Shown here piece after piece: positions 10,501 through 18,597 of a stretch of 64,000 nucleotides of DNA. Below the pieces are notes generated by a model that was not told the origin of the DNA, did no database searches, and worked only from the letters and a program-made list of their open reading frames with translations. Within the stretch, counting starts at the first letter, position 1; each line of letters opens with the position of its first letter. A program made the translations under genes and the position numbers. Source of the stretch: a bacterium (GTDB taxonomy: Bacteria > Zhuqueibacterota > Zhuqueibacteria > Zhuqueibacterales > Geothermadaptataceae); the NCBI GenBank assembly GCA_024275575.1, contig JAJRYV010000105.1, positions 1 through 64,000 of the forward strand, written 5' to 3'.

Positions 10501-10591
10501 CCACACCTCTTAACTTCCCTGTTGTTTGGGCAAGCAACAATACAGGGAGCAGCAATGCTAACAAGAGGATTACCAGTGAATAACGCTTCAT
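7559..10591 (-). CDS. TonB-dependent receptor with carboxypeptidase-regulatory-like domain
   Basis: A 1010-residue outer-membrane receptor. It has a signal peptide (1-22), then a CarboxypepD_reg-like beta sandwich (about 25-105, starting GKLRGVVVDKESGDALPGANV). A plug domain (about 115-230) carries IYIRGGRRDEVGYFLEGAN, and a long C-terminal barrel ends in an aromatic-rich strand (GIRLQY). This architecture is typical of SusC-like and Oar-like receptors in FCB bacteria, which import large ligands or interact with secreted proteins. The ligand cannot be read from sequence. The gene is preceded by a DUF4397 lipoprotein and followed by a secreted giant and a PorV-like barrel, so it probably works in a surface complex with them. 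Confidence 0.92.
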   Translation of the reverse strand: MKRYSLVILLLALLLPVLLLAQTTGKLRGVVVDKESGDALPGANVTIVGTTLGSATDVNGGFIILNVPAGTFSIKGSFIGYRDVTITGVVVNAGLTKEVNFELPTEALEGSEVTIVAERPLIEKNATSAVRIQTAEQIEKIPVRGVSNYIALQPGVVKQDGDIYIRGGRRDEVGYFLEGANTRDEVDGRDAISVIPEALEEIQVEAGGYTAEFGGANSGIVRQTLKSGSEKFHFSVQAETDNFADTGEQFLGTYSYGYSDYVLTASGPVPGFGNKLRFFVAGENEFRRDRQQRFWDGFNITHSDTYIDENNFPITIDNVGNTEDRLNFQKMIQNQGLRTPDGNIEAMRSERWTGNGTLVYDASPFIVRLGGAFTYRQNQGNNSTNVPFRIFNLNRQGLYDQSTALLNLKFTHLVNPTTFWEANLNYFDKRNVNYDPLFANDKHNYWTRWDSIANAERGVTFSRYFNPTTSPIGNSFNIHGFTFDAPGSPFGYYKDKRGYYGGSFALTTQLKDHEIKLGGNAELNTIRRYSVGTYTMLQNARLNPDDFRDAYNGDPAAVAAFRVALRMRTSYGYDLFGNETEEDGVNGPRHPKRYSAYIQDKFELSDLVINAGLRLDVYDNDDFNIPNLSNPDWDRDNRGLGKTTKKDPSVELSPRLGLAFPVSDRTVFHMQYGKFVQAPRLDQLYANDAWYDAIFTGGTSFQSPIGVGLDPQKTIQYEIGFSQQFSEAAAFDITYFYKNITDQIQVSRIVTEALSSASDYNLLVNGDFATTKGIELAVTMRRTARLAGQLNYTFQSAKGTGSVNNSAISGIELGQEIPTVIQPLDFEQPQRGSANLDYRFGKGDGGAILENLGINLLATFNSGHPYTLSDGDFGQQGASMAGQISDPRSRRPLEDVNASLTPWNFQMDLRIDKTIDFGNIGANFYVYVQNLTNRKNVINVYNRTGNPYDDGFLVNSELSAPVVSANGGDAFVAMHNALNLNGNGTNYSRDTGNYLLGLPRLIRVGIRLQY

Positions 10592-10651
10592 AAGGTTTTC
10601 TCCTAAAAACGTTTATTTTCTTGAGTTTAGTTACTTCAGAAATGGACCAAA

Positions 10652-11374
10652 TTAATCATCAGCGAGTGTGATTCCGGAAACGGCGCCGGCCGTGCCCCAA
10701 ACCACTGCTGTGTAACGTTTTGCTGCTAAGGACCCTGTCGCAAAGGAAGTCAGGGTATCACCTGCGGCATCCGTGACATAAACGGTGTAACTGGCCATGT
10801 CGACAAATTTATAACCATCGAATTTCTGCGATTCGACGTCGGAGGCGAAATCAACTTCCGTGCTGTCATTCATCCACAGTGTTACATTGACAGGAAGCTC
10901 TGCATTGATCGCATTGACGATCCGAAAACGCGGTGCATCTTCCAACGTCTTGGTTCCATCCTCAGCGACAACTTCTTTTTTGGAAACAGGAGAATCGAAA
11001 ATCCTTCTTTCATTGACCTTTACAAATTGACGCGTCGTTTTTTCGCCAATCGTGATTTCCGGCATCAGAAAAACAGAGCCTCTCCAGTCGGTTTCCATAC
11101 TGACAATAATGCTATCGCCAGTAATCGTTACAATCCTTGAACCTGCGTTATAGGATCTGTAAGCAAGTGCACTACCCGGGCCAGCCAGGGTACCAATATT
11201 TGCACCATCAACACTTACGGCACTACCATCTAAATCCGCAGCAGCATTCACAAAACGAAATTCTGCCTTGAATTCTGGTGGCGTAGGTCCGGTCGAGGGC
11301 ACATCGGCACACCCAACAAGCAATGCAGCCAACATCAAACTGACGAAAACTGCAGTTGTTGTTTTCCAACTCAT
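10652..11374 (-). CDS. DUF4397 domain lipoprotein
   Basis: A 240-residue lipoprotein with a lipobox LLVGC (Cys22). The mature part carries the DUF4397 pattern, beginning FRFVNAAADLDGSAVSVDG and followed by a second related strand set after FRIVNAINAELPVNVTLW. DUF4397 proteins are envelope beta-sandwich proteins without known enzymatic activity. A strong AAGGAGG site precedes the ATG. It is the first gene of the surface cluster, 60 bp upstream of the TonB receptor, so it could act as a surface-lipoprotein partner of that receptor. Confidence 0.85.
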   Translation of the reverse strand: MSWKTTTAVFVSLMLAALLVGCADVPSTGPTPPEFKAEFRFVNAAADLDGSAVSVDGANIGTLAGPGSALAYRSYNAGSRIVTITGDSIIVSMETDWRGSVFLMPEITIGEKTTRQFVKVNERRIFDSPVSKKEVVAEDGTKTLEDAPRFRIVNAINAELPVNVTLWMNDSTEVDFASDVESQKFDGYKFVDMASYTVYVTDAAGDTLTSFATGSLAAKRYTAVVWGTAGAVSGITLADD

Positions 11375-11785
11375 CTACTCGCCTCCTTAAATAAGTTAAT
11401 AGGATTAATTGATTTGGATGATCTCAACGGTCAGCGGGTGAGGGAAGAATTTGGCGCTTCCACGCATACTTTTTTGCACCGGTTTTTCCACCACTGCGCC
11501 GTGGGAAAATTAACAGCAGCTCTTCAGCAAACCCCATGCCAGTGAATATCATAAAAATCATTACTCTAATTTAATTATTTTACCCTTTATCTTTAAAGAA
11601 CTTACGTTAATTTCTCCGTATTTATTATTATGCAAATTTTTGGGAATTTATAAATTGTGCAAATTTGTTCACTTGTCGGGTGAAAAAATTTGCATAGGAA
11701 GTTTGGATACGTAGTTAGGTTACATCTCTCCGGCGAGATCACAGTTGCAACAGGAGAGGGAAAGCCGGCAAGGCATGAGAAGAAT
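11375..11785. other. Intergenic region with likely promoter of the surface cluster
   Basis: This 411-bp stretch has no credible ORF. It is AT-rich around 11550-11700 and contains a long inverted repeat plus a 15-bp direct repeat, GAATTTATAAATTGT, at 11644-11658 and again at 11782-11796, where it overlaps the end of the NtrC-type gene. It must carry the promoter for the DUF4397-TonB receptor genes. I saw no convincing sigma-54 promoter. Confidence 0.5.
11630..11695. repeat. 12-bp perfect inverted repeat, possible operator
   Basis: The arms ATGCAAATTTTT (11630-11641) and AAAAATTTGCAT (11684-11695) are exact reverse complements, with 42 bp between them. A third GCAAATTT copy lies in the spacer near 11659. 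Such an arrangement upstream of the surface cluster could be a binding site for a dimeric regulator. It lacks a T-run, so a terminator is unlikely. Confidence 0.4.
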
Positions 11786-13150
11786 TTATAAATTGTACTT
11801 GCTGATTTTATACCGCATATTGCGCACACTGATATCAAGATTTTTCGCGGCCTCGGATTTATTGCCGCCGGCTTTGCGAATGGCATCTTCGAGAATAAGC
11901 TGCTCAGCCCGCTCAATTTTTTCCCGGAAAGTCGGGCCCGCGTTTAAAACGATGTCCAGGCCGGCCACCGCATGCGATTTCGGGATTTTGACGAAAACCG
12001 GCAGATGTTCCGGCAAAACCATATCCCCATCGCCAAGCACGATGGCATTTTCCATGGCATTCTCGAGTTCGCGAACATTGCCCGGCCAATGGTATTCCAG
12101 ACAAATATTCATCACATCTTCATGGATTGACAGCGGGCCGCGTTTGTTCGATGCCGCGTATTTTCGAATAAAGTGATCGACCAGCAGCGGAATATCTTCC
12201 TTGCGTTCACGCAAGGGTGGCAGCAGCACCGGAATGACGTTGAGCCGGTAGTACAAATCTTCACGAAAGCGTCCATCTTCCAGCGCTGCTTCCAGGTCAC
12301 GGTTGGTTGCCGCGATCACCCGCGTATTCACCGGAATCGGCCTGGTGCCGCCGAGGCGGGAAATTTCCCGCTCCTGCAAAACACGCAGCAATTTAGTTTG
12401 CACTGCACCGGATATTTCGCCGATCTCATCGAGAAAGATCGTGCCGTTATCTGAAAGCTCAAAACGACCAATCTTGCGGCCGGCCGCCCCGGTGAAGGCG
12501 CCTTTTTCATAGCCAAACAGCTCGCTCTCGAGCAACGACTCCGGAAAGCTGGCGCAGCTCACTTCGATAAGGCTGTTTTTCGCACGCGGGCTGTTATAGT
12601 GAATAGCGCGAGCAACCAGCTCCTTGCCGGTGCCGCTTTCACCACGAATTAATATCGTCGAATCGCTTCTGGCGACTTTGACGATCGCATGAAAAACATC
12701 CTGCATCACCTGACTGCTGCCGATGATATTTTCAAAGCGGTAAACCCCCTGCAAACGGTGTTTTAGTTCTTCATTTTCACGCTCGAGTTCAAAATCGGCA
12801 ACCGCTTTTTTCAGGATGACGAAAAGCTCATCGAGATCGAGGGGTTTGGTCAGATATTCATAAACCCCCACTTTCATCGCTTCCACAGCATCTTTCACCG
12901 AATTAAATGCTGTCATGATGATCGTCTTCATTTGCGGGGCATGGATTTTTGTTTTTTCGTAGAGCGCCATGCCGCTCATATCGGGCATGCGAAGATCGGT
13001 GAGCAGAATATCGAACTGGCGGCGATACAAGACATTCAACGCCTCTTCCCCGCTCTCGGCGCCAACCGCTTCAAATCCTTCCTGCCGCAGAATTTCAACA
13101 AGCCCGGTCAGTGTGTTGCGGTCATCTTCAGCAATGAGAACCCGAATCAT
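11786..13150 (-). CDS. Sigma-54-dependent response regulator (NtrC family)
   Basis: A 454-residue transcription activator with three domains. The receiver (1-115) has acidic residues 9-10, phospho-acceptor Asp52 and Lys102. The AAA+ domain (about 140-370) has Walker A GESGTGKE at 170-177, the sigma-54 contact loop GAFTGA at 217-222, and Walker B TIFLDE near 237-242. The C-terminal Fis-type helix-turn-helix is about 410-454 (NKSEAAKNLDISVRNMRYK). Phosphorylation should drive ATP-dependent opening of sigma-54 promoters. No histidine kinase is adjacent. The gene follows serA by 84 bp. The TAA stop sits exactly where the family ends, showing that TAA is a normal stop here. Confidence 0.95.
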   Translation of the reverse strand: MIRVLIAEDDRNTLTGLVEILRQEGFEAVGAESGEEALNVLYRRQFDILLTDLRMPDMSGMALYEKTKIHAPQMKTIIMTAFNSVKDAVEAMKVGVYEYLTKPLDLDELFVILKKAVADFELERENEELKHRLQGVYRFENIIGSSQVMQDVFHAIVKVARSDSTILIRGESGTGKELVARAIHYNSPRAKNSLIEVSCASFPESLLESELFGYEKGAFTGAAGRKIGRFELSDNGTIFLDEIGEISGAVQTKLLRVLQEREISRLGGTRPIPVNTRVIAATNRDLEAALEDGRFREDLYYRLNVIPVLLPPLRERKEDIPLLVDHFIRKYAASNKRGPLSIHEDVMNICLEYHWPGNVRELENAMENAIVLGDGDMVLPEHLPVFVKIPKSHAVAGLDIVLNAGPTFREKIERAEQLILEDAIRKAGGNKSEAAKNLDISVRNMRYKISKYNL

Positions 13151-13234
13151 AATTCACCCATTTATTTTTCGTTGCAGCGGATTTCTTTAAATCCATTGGT
13201 TGGTGGTTTTATTGAAGTATCATCGCGGTAAAAC

Positions 13235-14203
13235 TCACCCATCGGCAAGGTCGCATAAATTGACGATGGAATTCCCGGTCTTGCGCAACAGATAATCAGC
13301 GATAACCGTCACCACTTCGGAAGCGACTTTTTCCTGTGCTTCAAAACTGGAAGCGCCAAGGTGCGGAACGTGTAAAACACCCTTCTTGTGCAAAAGTGGA
13401 TAATCTGCTGCCGGAGGCTCCGATGGATAAACATCAAGGGCGACGCCGGCGATTTTACCGGCATCCAGCGCTTCTGCGACCGCAGCGGCATCCAGCAGAC
13501 TACCACGTGCAGCATTGATTAATCGCACGCCGTCTTTCATCCGTGCCAGCGTAGCAGCATTGATGATGTTGCTGGTCTCCGCCGTCGCCGGCAGATGCAA
13601 CGAAATAAAATCAGCTGCGGCCCAAATGGCCTCAAGTCCCGCTTGTTTTACTCCGGTTTTTTGAAATTCGGTCTCAGAGAGATAGGGATCATAGGCCAGC
13701 ACTTGCATGCCGAATGCTTGTGCACGCAGTGCGACCTCTCGGCCGATGCGGCCTAAACCGAGCAGGCCCAGCGTTTTGCCATAAAGTTCAACGCCGCGAA
13801 ACAGTTTGCGATTCCACTCGCCTGCTTCGAGCGAGGCAGACCCGCCGGCAATATGCCGCGCCAGTGCGAGCATCAGAGCGAAAGTCAGTTCGGCCGTGGC
13901 GATGGTATTGGCGCCGGGCGTATTGGCAACGGCAATATGCTTCGCCGTTGCCAATGCCACATCGATATTGTCGATGCCGACGCCGCCGCGCACGATGATT
14001 TTTAAATTGCCGGGATTTTCAAGTACCGGCGCCGTTATTTTCGTGGCGCTGCGGATGGCTACGGCATCAAATTCTCCGATTTTTTGTGCCAGTTCAGCTT
14101 CGGGCAATGTTTTGCTTTCCTCAGCAGCAAAACCCAGCGCGCACAATTTCGCTATCGCCTCCGGCGAAATATTATCTGTAACCAATACTTTGAAATCAGC
14201 CAT
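13235..14203 (-). CDS. serA: D-3-phosphoglycerate dehydrogenase-like 2-hydroxyacid dehydrogenase
   Basis: A 322-residue NAD-dependent D-2-hydroxyacid dehydrogenase. The nucleotide motif GLGRIG is at 149-154, and the catalytic set is Arg233 (AARGS), Glu262 (SEPP) and His281 (VPHLGASS). It lacks the C-terminal ACT domain of long SerA forms. I chose the start at MADFKVLV because an AAGGGAG site precedes it; the frame is open upstream but reads into the aminotransferase gene. It lies 10 bp after a class V aminotransferase. This dehydrogenase-plus-transaminase pair is how many bacteria convert 3-phosphoglycerate towards serine, so a serine biosynthesis role is likely. A glyoxylate/hydroxypyruvate reductase is the alternative. 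Confidence 0.85.
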   Translation of the reverse strand: MADFKVLVTDNISPEAIAKLCALGFAAEESKTLPEAELAQKIGEFDAVAIRSATKITAPVLENPGNLKIIVRGGVGIDNIDVALATAKHIAVANTPGANTIATAELTFALMLALARHIAGGSASLEAGEWNRKLFRGVELYGKTLGLLGLGRIGREVALRAQAFGMQVLAYDPYLSETEFQKTGVKQAGLEAIWAAADFISLHLPATAETSNIINAATLARMKDGVRLINAARGSLLDAAAVAEALDAGKIAGVALDVYPSEPPAADYPLLHKKGVLHVPHLGASSFEAQEKVASEVVTVIADYLLRKTGNSIVNLCDLADG

Positions 14204-14213
14204 TTTATCTCCC

Positions 14214-15365
14214 TTATAACTGGTTTGCCGTGATTTCCATGTAAGCTTTTTGCACGTTGTGCACAGCGATTCCGGGTTCCATCGGCCAGCCGAGATCACG
14301 AAAGGCCAGTTCCATCGCAGCAGTGAAAGCCATCATATCCATATGATCATAATAGCCCATATGCGCCACACGGAAAATCTTGCCTTTGAGATGATCTTGC
14401 CCACCGGCCACGGTCACGTTGTAATTGTCGCGCAGAATTTTGACGAATTTCTGTCCATCGATGCCATCAGGAATTTTCATCGCGGTCAGCGCATGGCTGG
14501 GCTGCTGGGAAAAGACCTGCAAGCCAGCCGCCGTTAAACCCTGGCGCATCGCCAGGGAAAGCGCAGCGTATTTTTTCCAGTGATATTCATGCCCTTTGCC
14601 GAGAAACATTTTCAAAGCCGTGTTCAAACCGATGAGTAACGTCGTCGCCGGGGTATATGGCGTCGTTTCGTTGCGCAGTGTTTTCCGCGCTTTTTGGAAA
14701 TCAAAATAGTATTTGGGCAAACCACTGCTTTATGCGCGCTGCCAGGCACGTTCGCTGACGGCAACAAAAGCCAGACCCGGCGGCACCATGGCGCCTTTCT
14801 GCGAGCCGGCAACAACGACATCGACATCCCAGTCATCCATAAAAAAAGGTAGGACTCCGACCGAGGTAACGCCGTCGACGATCGTGATGGCATCGCTATT
14901 TTCGCGCACAACTTTTGTAATGCCCTGCACATCGAAAGCGGTTCCGGTGGAGGTTTCGCTATGCGTGAATAGTACCGCTTTGCAGTCCGTGTGTTTAACC
15001 AGCAGATTTTTAACATCATCAGCGCCGGCAGCCTGGCCCCACTGGACATTGAGCGGCGCTACTTCGAGACCGTAGGCTTTGGAAATTTCGCCCCAGCGCT
15101 GCCCGAATTTGCCCGCCTCGACAGTGATGACTTTATCACCGCGGCTGAGAAAATTGGATACTGCGCCTTCCATGCCGCCGGTGCCGGAGCTGGTTAAAGT
15201 GAGCACATCATTTTTGGTTTTAAAAAATAATTGCAGCAATCTCGAGGTGTCGGCAAAAAAATGTTTGAATTCCGGACTGCGATGGTGTTTCATCGGTTCG
15301 GCCATAGCTTTGACAACTTCATCGGATATTTGTGTGGGACCGGGGGTAAATAATCGTGGTCGCAT
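14214..15365 (-). pseudogene. Class V aminotransferase (serine/alanine-glyoxylate type), interrupted by in-frame TAA
   Basis: The conceptual product is a 383-codon PLP-dependent aminotransferase starting MRPRLFTPGPTQIS. The PLP-binding Lys is residue 190 (GSQKG), with Asp164 in the cofactor pocket (VDGVTS). The reading frame is interrupted at codon 212 by TAA (14730-14732) between WQRA and SSGLPKYYFDF. It then continues in the same frame, with family-like sequence, to the normal end. No indel is needed, so this is one nonsense substitution (from AAA, GAA, CAA or Tyr) or a sequence error. A TTG codon at 14718-14720 could only restart a C-terminal half. It starts one base past the engB stop and precedes serA, so it probably serves serine metabolism when intact. 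Confidence 0.85.
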
Positions 15366-15366
15366 G

Positions 15367-15954
15367 TTATAACTCCAAAATATTAGATAGACTCTGCCAT
15401 AATTCTTTCTTCCCCTGCCCGTTGGCAGAAGAGGTAAACAGGGGACCGTGAACCGGTAATTTTTCAATATGCTGCACGATGCGGCGCTGCGCCTCATTGA
15501 ACTGTTTGCGGTTGAGTTTATCCACTTTCGTTGCCACCACGAGACAGGGGATTTCAATTTCGGCGAGCCAGGCGATCAATTCGAGGTCGGATCGTGCCGG
15601 CCCGTGGCGCGAATCGATGAGGCTGACAACGCCACGCAGTTGCTGCGAGCTGATCATGTAAGCTTCGATGAGTTTGCGCCAGCGCGCTTTTTCGGCTTTC
15701 GGAACTTTTGCAAAACCATATCCCGGCAAGTCGACCATGTAGAATGCATCATTGACGCAAATATAATTGAGCAACTGGGTTTTACCGGGTGTATTGCTGA
15801 TTCTCGCAAGATTTTTTCGCGTTAGCAAGCTGTTGATCAAACTGGATTTGCCGACATTCGAACGACCGGCAAAAGCAATTTCCGGCAGTTTGATTTTTGG
15901 CAGTTGATCGATCGTCGAGAAACTGCCGATAAATTTTGATTCTTTGATCTTCAC
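15367..15954 (-). CDS. engB: Ribosome biogenesis GTPase EngB (YihA/YsxC)
   Basis: A 195-residue TRAFAC GTPase needed for 50S subunit assembly. G1 is GRSNVGKSS (about residues 30-38), the switch region has NTPGKTQ, G3 is DLPGYG, and G4 is TKVDK. Length and motif order are standard. It starts 6 bp after lon and ends one base before the aminotransferase ATG, so the three are translationally close. The lon-engB order mirrors lonA-ysxC of Bacillus. Confidence 0.96.
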   Translation of the reverse strand: MKIKESKFIGSFSTIDQLPKIKLPEIAFAGRSNVGKSSLINSLLTRKNLARISNTPGKTQLLNYICVNDAFYMVDLPGYGFAKVPKAEKARWRKLIEAYMISSQQLRGVVSLIDSRHGPARSDLELIAWLAEIEIPCLVVATKVDKLNRKQFNEAQRRIVQHIEKLPVHGPLFTSSANGQGKKELWQSLSNILEL

Positions 15955-15960
15955 CAGTCT

Positions 15961-18306
15961 TTAATCCATCAATGCGTATTGCAGCACTTCGTCCATGTGG
16001 GCAACACGCGTTATTTTTATGCCTTTTTTCAGCTCCGGCGGCAATTCCGTGATCTCGTTTTCATTTTCCTGTGGAACCAGCACCCGCTCAACATCGAAGC
16101 GTTGGGCGGCGATAATTTTTTCGTTGAGACCGCCGATTGCCAGCACTTTGCCGCGCAGGGTAATTTCGCCGGTCATGGCAATTTTCCGGTTGACTTTCCG
16201 ACCGGTGAGCGCCGAAACCACAGCCACCGCGATAGTGATACCTGCCGAAGGCCCATCTTTGGGAATCGCACCCTCGGGAAAATGGATGTGGATATCGCTG
16301 TCTTTCCAGAATTTCTGGGTGATATGCAACTCATCCACCCGGCTGCGGATAAAACTGAGCGCTGCTTTCGCCGATTCCTGCATGACCTCGCCCAGTTTAC
16401 CGGTGAGAATAAAGCCACCTTTACCGGGAACGATATTCACCTCGATTTCGAGTATGTCGCCGCCATAGGGCGTCCATGCCAGCCCGGTTGCCTCACCGAT
16501 GGTTGGCTGATCGAAGCGTTTGTGGTAATGGTATTTTTTTAATCCCACATATTTTTGAATGCCGGCCGCCGTCACCTTGTATGATTTATTATTGCGGCTG
16601 TTGGTCGCAATTTCTCTCGCAATTTTGCGGCAGACGGCACTGAGGTTGCGCTCCAGCTCGCGCACCCCGGCTTCACGGGTATAATCATGAATGATTTTTG
16701 TGATTGCCGATTTGGCAAAGGTAACCTTTTTCTTGTCCAAACCATGAGCTTTTAAAACTTTCGGCAGCAAAAAACCCTCAGCGATCGCCATTTTCTCAAA
16801 TTCGAGATAACCCGGTAGTTCGATAATTTCCATCCGGTCCTGCAAAGGCTGCGGAATGTGTCCACGTACATTGGCGGTGGTGATGAACATCACGTTGGAA
16901 AGATCATAATCGACCTCGAGATAATGATCGTTGAAGGCGCGGTTCTGTTCCGGATCGAGCACCTCCAGCAGCGCCGAGGCCGGATCACCACGGAAATCCT
17001 GGCTCATTTTGTCGATTTCATCGAGCAAAAAGACCGGGTTGATCGATTTGGCTTTTTTCATCGACTGAATGATGCGCCCGGGCATCGAACCGATGTAAGT
17101 CCGGCGGTGGCCGCGAATTTCCGCTTCATCGCGCACGCCGCCCAGGGAAATACGAACAAAGTTACGCCCCATGGCGCGGGCGATGGACTTGCCGAGGGAA
17201 GTTTTTCCCACCCCCGGCGGGCCGACAAAACAAAGGATCGGCCCTTTTAGTTTTTTCACCAGCTTCAAAACCGCCAGGTGCTCGACAATGCGTTCTTTCG
17301 GTTTTTTTAAACCGTAATGATCTTCATCGAGCATGCGTATTGCCTGCGGCAATTCCAGCCGGTCGCGCGTTTTTTTATGCCACGGCACCGCGGTCATCCA
17401 GTCGAGATAATTACGGATGACCGAAGATTCCGGCGAAATGGGCGGTGAAGATTTCAGTTTGATCAATTCTTCCAACGCTTTGTCTTTCGCCTCTTTCGAC
17501 ATGCGTGCCTGGTTGATTTTCTCCTCGATTTTGCTCAAATCACTATCCATACCGTGTTCATCACCGAGTTCTTCCTTGATGACGCGCATCTGTTCCTGCA
17601 AATAAAACTTCTTCTGCGACCATTGGATATTATCACGCACCTTGTCGTCGATGGAATGTTCGAGTTTGAGAATTTCACATTCCGAATTGAGCAGATCGAG
17701 CAGTAGTTGCAACTGCCTTTGCAGGCCTGTTTCCTGCAGGATGTTTTGCTTCGTTTGCACATCACGGTGAATATAACAGGAGATATAATGCGCCGCCCGC
17801 GACGGCGAAACGATGCCTTCCAATGAAAGCAGAATTTCATCGGGCAATTTCGGGTGCAGTTGTACATATTCTTTAAATGAAGCCACGGTTTTACGCGTGA
17901 GCGCGAGAATGGCCGGTGTTTCCTTATCGATATCTTCGATAAAATCGAGCTTCACCTCGAGATGATCACTAATCGGCAAAAACCGGGTGATTTTTGCCCG
18001 TACCAACCCTTCGATCAGGACTTTCATCAAACCGTTGGGCAATTTGAGCACCTGAATGATCCGTGCAACGACGCCGACCCGATAGAGATCGTCTTTCAGC
18101 GGTTCCTCGGTTTGTACGTCCTTTTGTGCCGTAAGGAAAATGAATTTATCGAGCAGCATAGCTTCCTGTACCGCACGCAGGCTCGGTTCGCGCCCGACGA
18201 GCAGTGGGAATATCATATAAGGAAAAACCACAACCTCCTTCAACGGCAAAACCGGCAGGCGGCTATTGATGACAAATTCTTCCTTATTACGAACGACCGT
18301 TTCCAT
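15961..18306 (-). CDS. lon: ATP-dependent protease Lon (La)
   Basis: A 781-residue cytosolic AAA+ protease that degrades damaged and regulatory proteins. The N-terminal substrate domain begins LPVLPLKEVVVFP. The ATPase has Walker A GPPGVGKTS and Walker B FLLDEIDK. The protease domain has catalytic Ser687 (PKDGPSAG) and Lys730 (GLNEKI). The frame is open 30 codons further upstream, but MET VVRNKEE at 18306 matches the usual Lon N-terminus and has a nearby GGA-rich site. It is downstream of clpX with a terminator-like hairpin between, and directly upstream of engB. Confidence 0.97.
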   Translation of the reverse strand: METVVRNKEEFVINSRLPVLPLKEVVVFPYMIFPLLVGREPSLRAVQEAMLLDKFIFLTAQKDVQTEEPLKDDLYRVGVVARIIQVLKLPNGLMKVLIEGLVRAKITRFLPISDHLEVKLDFIEDIDKETPAILALTRKTVASFKEYVQLHPKLPDEILLSLEGIVSPSRAAHYISCYIHRDVQTKQNILQETGLQRQLQLLLDLLNSECEILKLEHSIDDKVRDNIQWSQKKFYLQEQMRVIKEELGDEHGMDSDLSKIEEKINQARMSKEAKDKALEELIKLKSSPPISPESSVIRNYLDWMTAVPWHKKTRDRLELPQAIRMLDEDHYGLKKPKERIVEHLAVLKLVKKLKGPILCFVGPPGVGKTSLGKSIARAMGRNFVRISLGGVRDEAEIRGHRRTYIGSMPGRIIQSMKKAKSINPVFLLDEIDKMSQDFRGDPASALLEVLDPEQNRAFNDHYLEVDYDLSNVMFITTANVRGHIPQPLQDRMEIIELPGYLEFEKMAIAEGFLLPKVLKAHGLDKKKVTFAKSAITKIIHDYTREAGVRELERNLSAVCRKIAREIATNSRNNKSYKVTAAGIQKYVGLKKYHYHKRFDQPTIGEATGLAWTPYGGDILEIEVNIVPGKGGFILTGKLGEVMQESAKAALSFIRSRVDELHITQKFWKDSDIHIHFPEGAIPKDGPSAGITIAVAVVSALTGRKVNRKIAMTGEITLRGKVLAIGGLNEKIIAAQRFDVERVLVPQENENEITELPPELKKGIKITRVAHMDEVLQYALMD

Positions 18307-18558
18307 ATTTTTCCATTTTAAATAAGATATTGTGAACCCGAACAATGGTTCATTTGATATTTTACAGTGGTTAATTTTGTGCAGCGACAGGATCACCGCA
18401 CAGATGCAAATGTGCTTTTTATTTGTTGAGTTTTAAATCCGGTGTGAAAAAATCTGAGATCCCATGGTTCACGTATTTGCGGTCTGCTGAGCTGTTGTCG
18501 GCGTGTATGTATCGGAAAATATGCCGCTACCGGATGCCGGGTAATATGTTAAATAATT
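18307..18558. other. Intergenic region upstream of lon
   Basis: About 250 bp between the clpX terminator and lon. It has no credible gene. It should hold the lon promoter; I saw no heat-shock inverted repeat that I could identify. Confidence 0.4.
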
Positions 18559-18590
18559 CAAAAAAAAACCGGCGAATCGGGCATCCGGGC
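18559..18590 (-). terminator. Probable terminator after clpX
   Basis: On the minus strand, CCGGAT and ATTCGCCGG form an imperfect stem with a short loop, followed by nine T. It lies just past the clpX stop, separating tig-clpP-clpX from lon. Confidence 0.65.
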
Positions 18591-18597
18591 TGTGTGA

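Noticed and set aside
11375-11785. Sigma-54 promoter for the surface cluster driven by the adjacent NtrC-type regulator
   Set aside because: No sequence matching the GG/GC elements at the required spacing could be found by eye.
14214-14720. Separate gene starting at TTG for a C-terminal aminotransferase half
   Set aside because: It is in the same frame as the N-terminal half with only the TAA between, so it is one interrupted gene.
15979-16542. Plus-strand frames opposite lon
   Set aside because: Shadows of lon, whose protease residues are intact on the minus strand.
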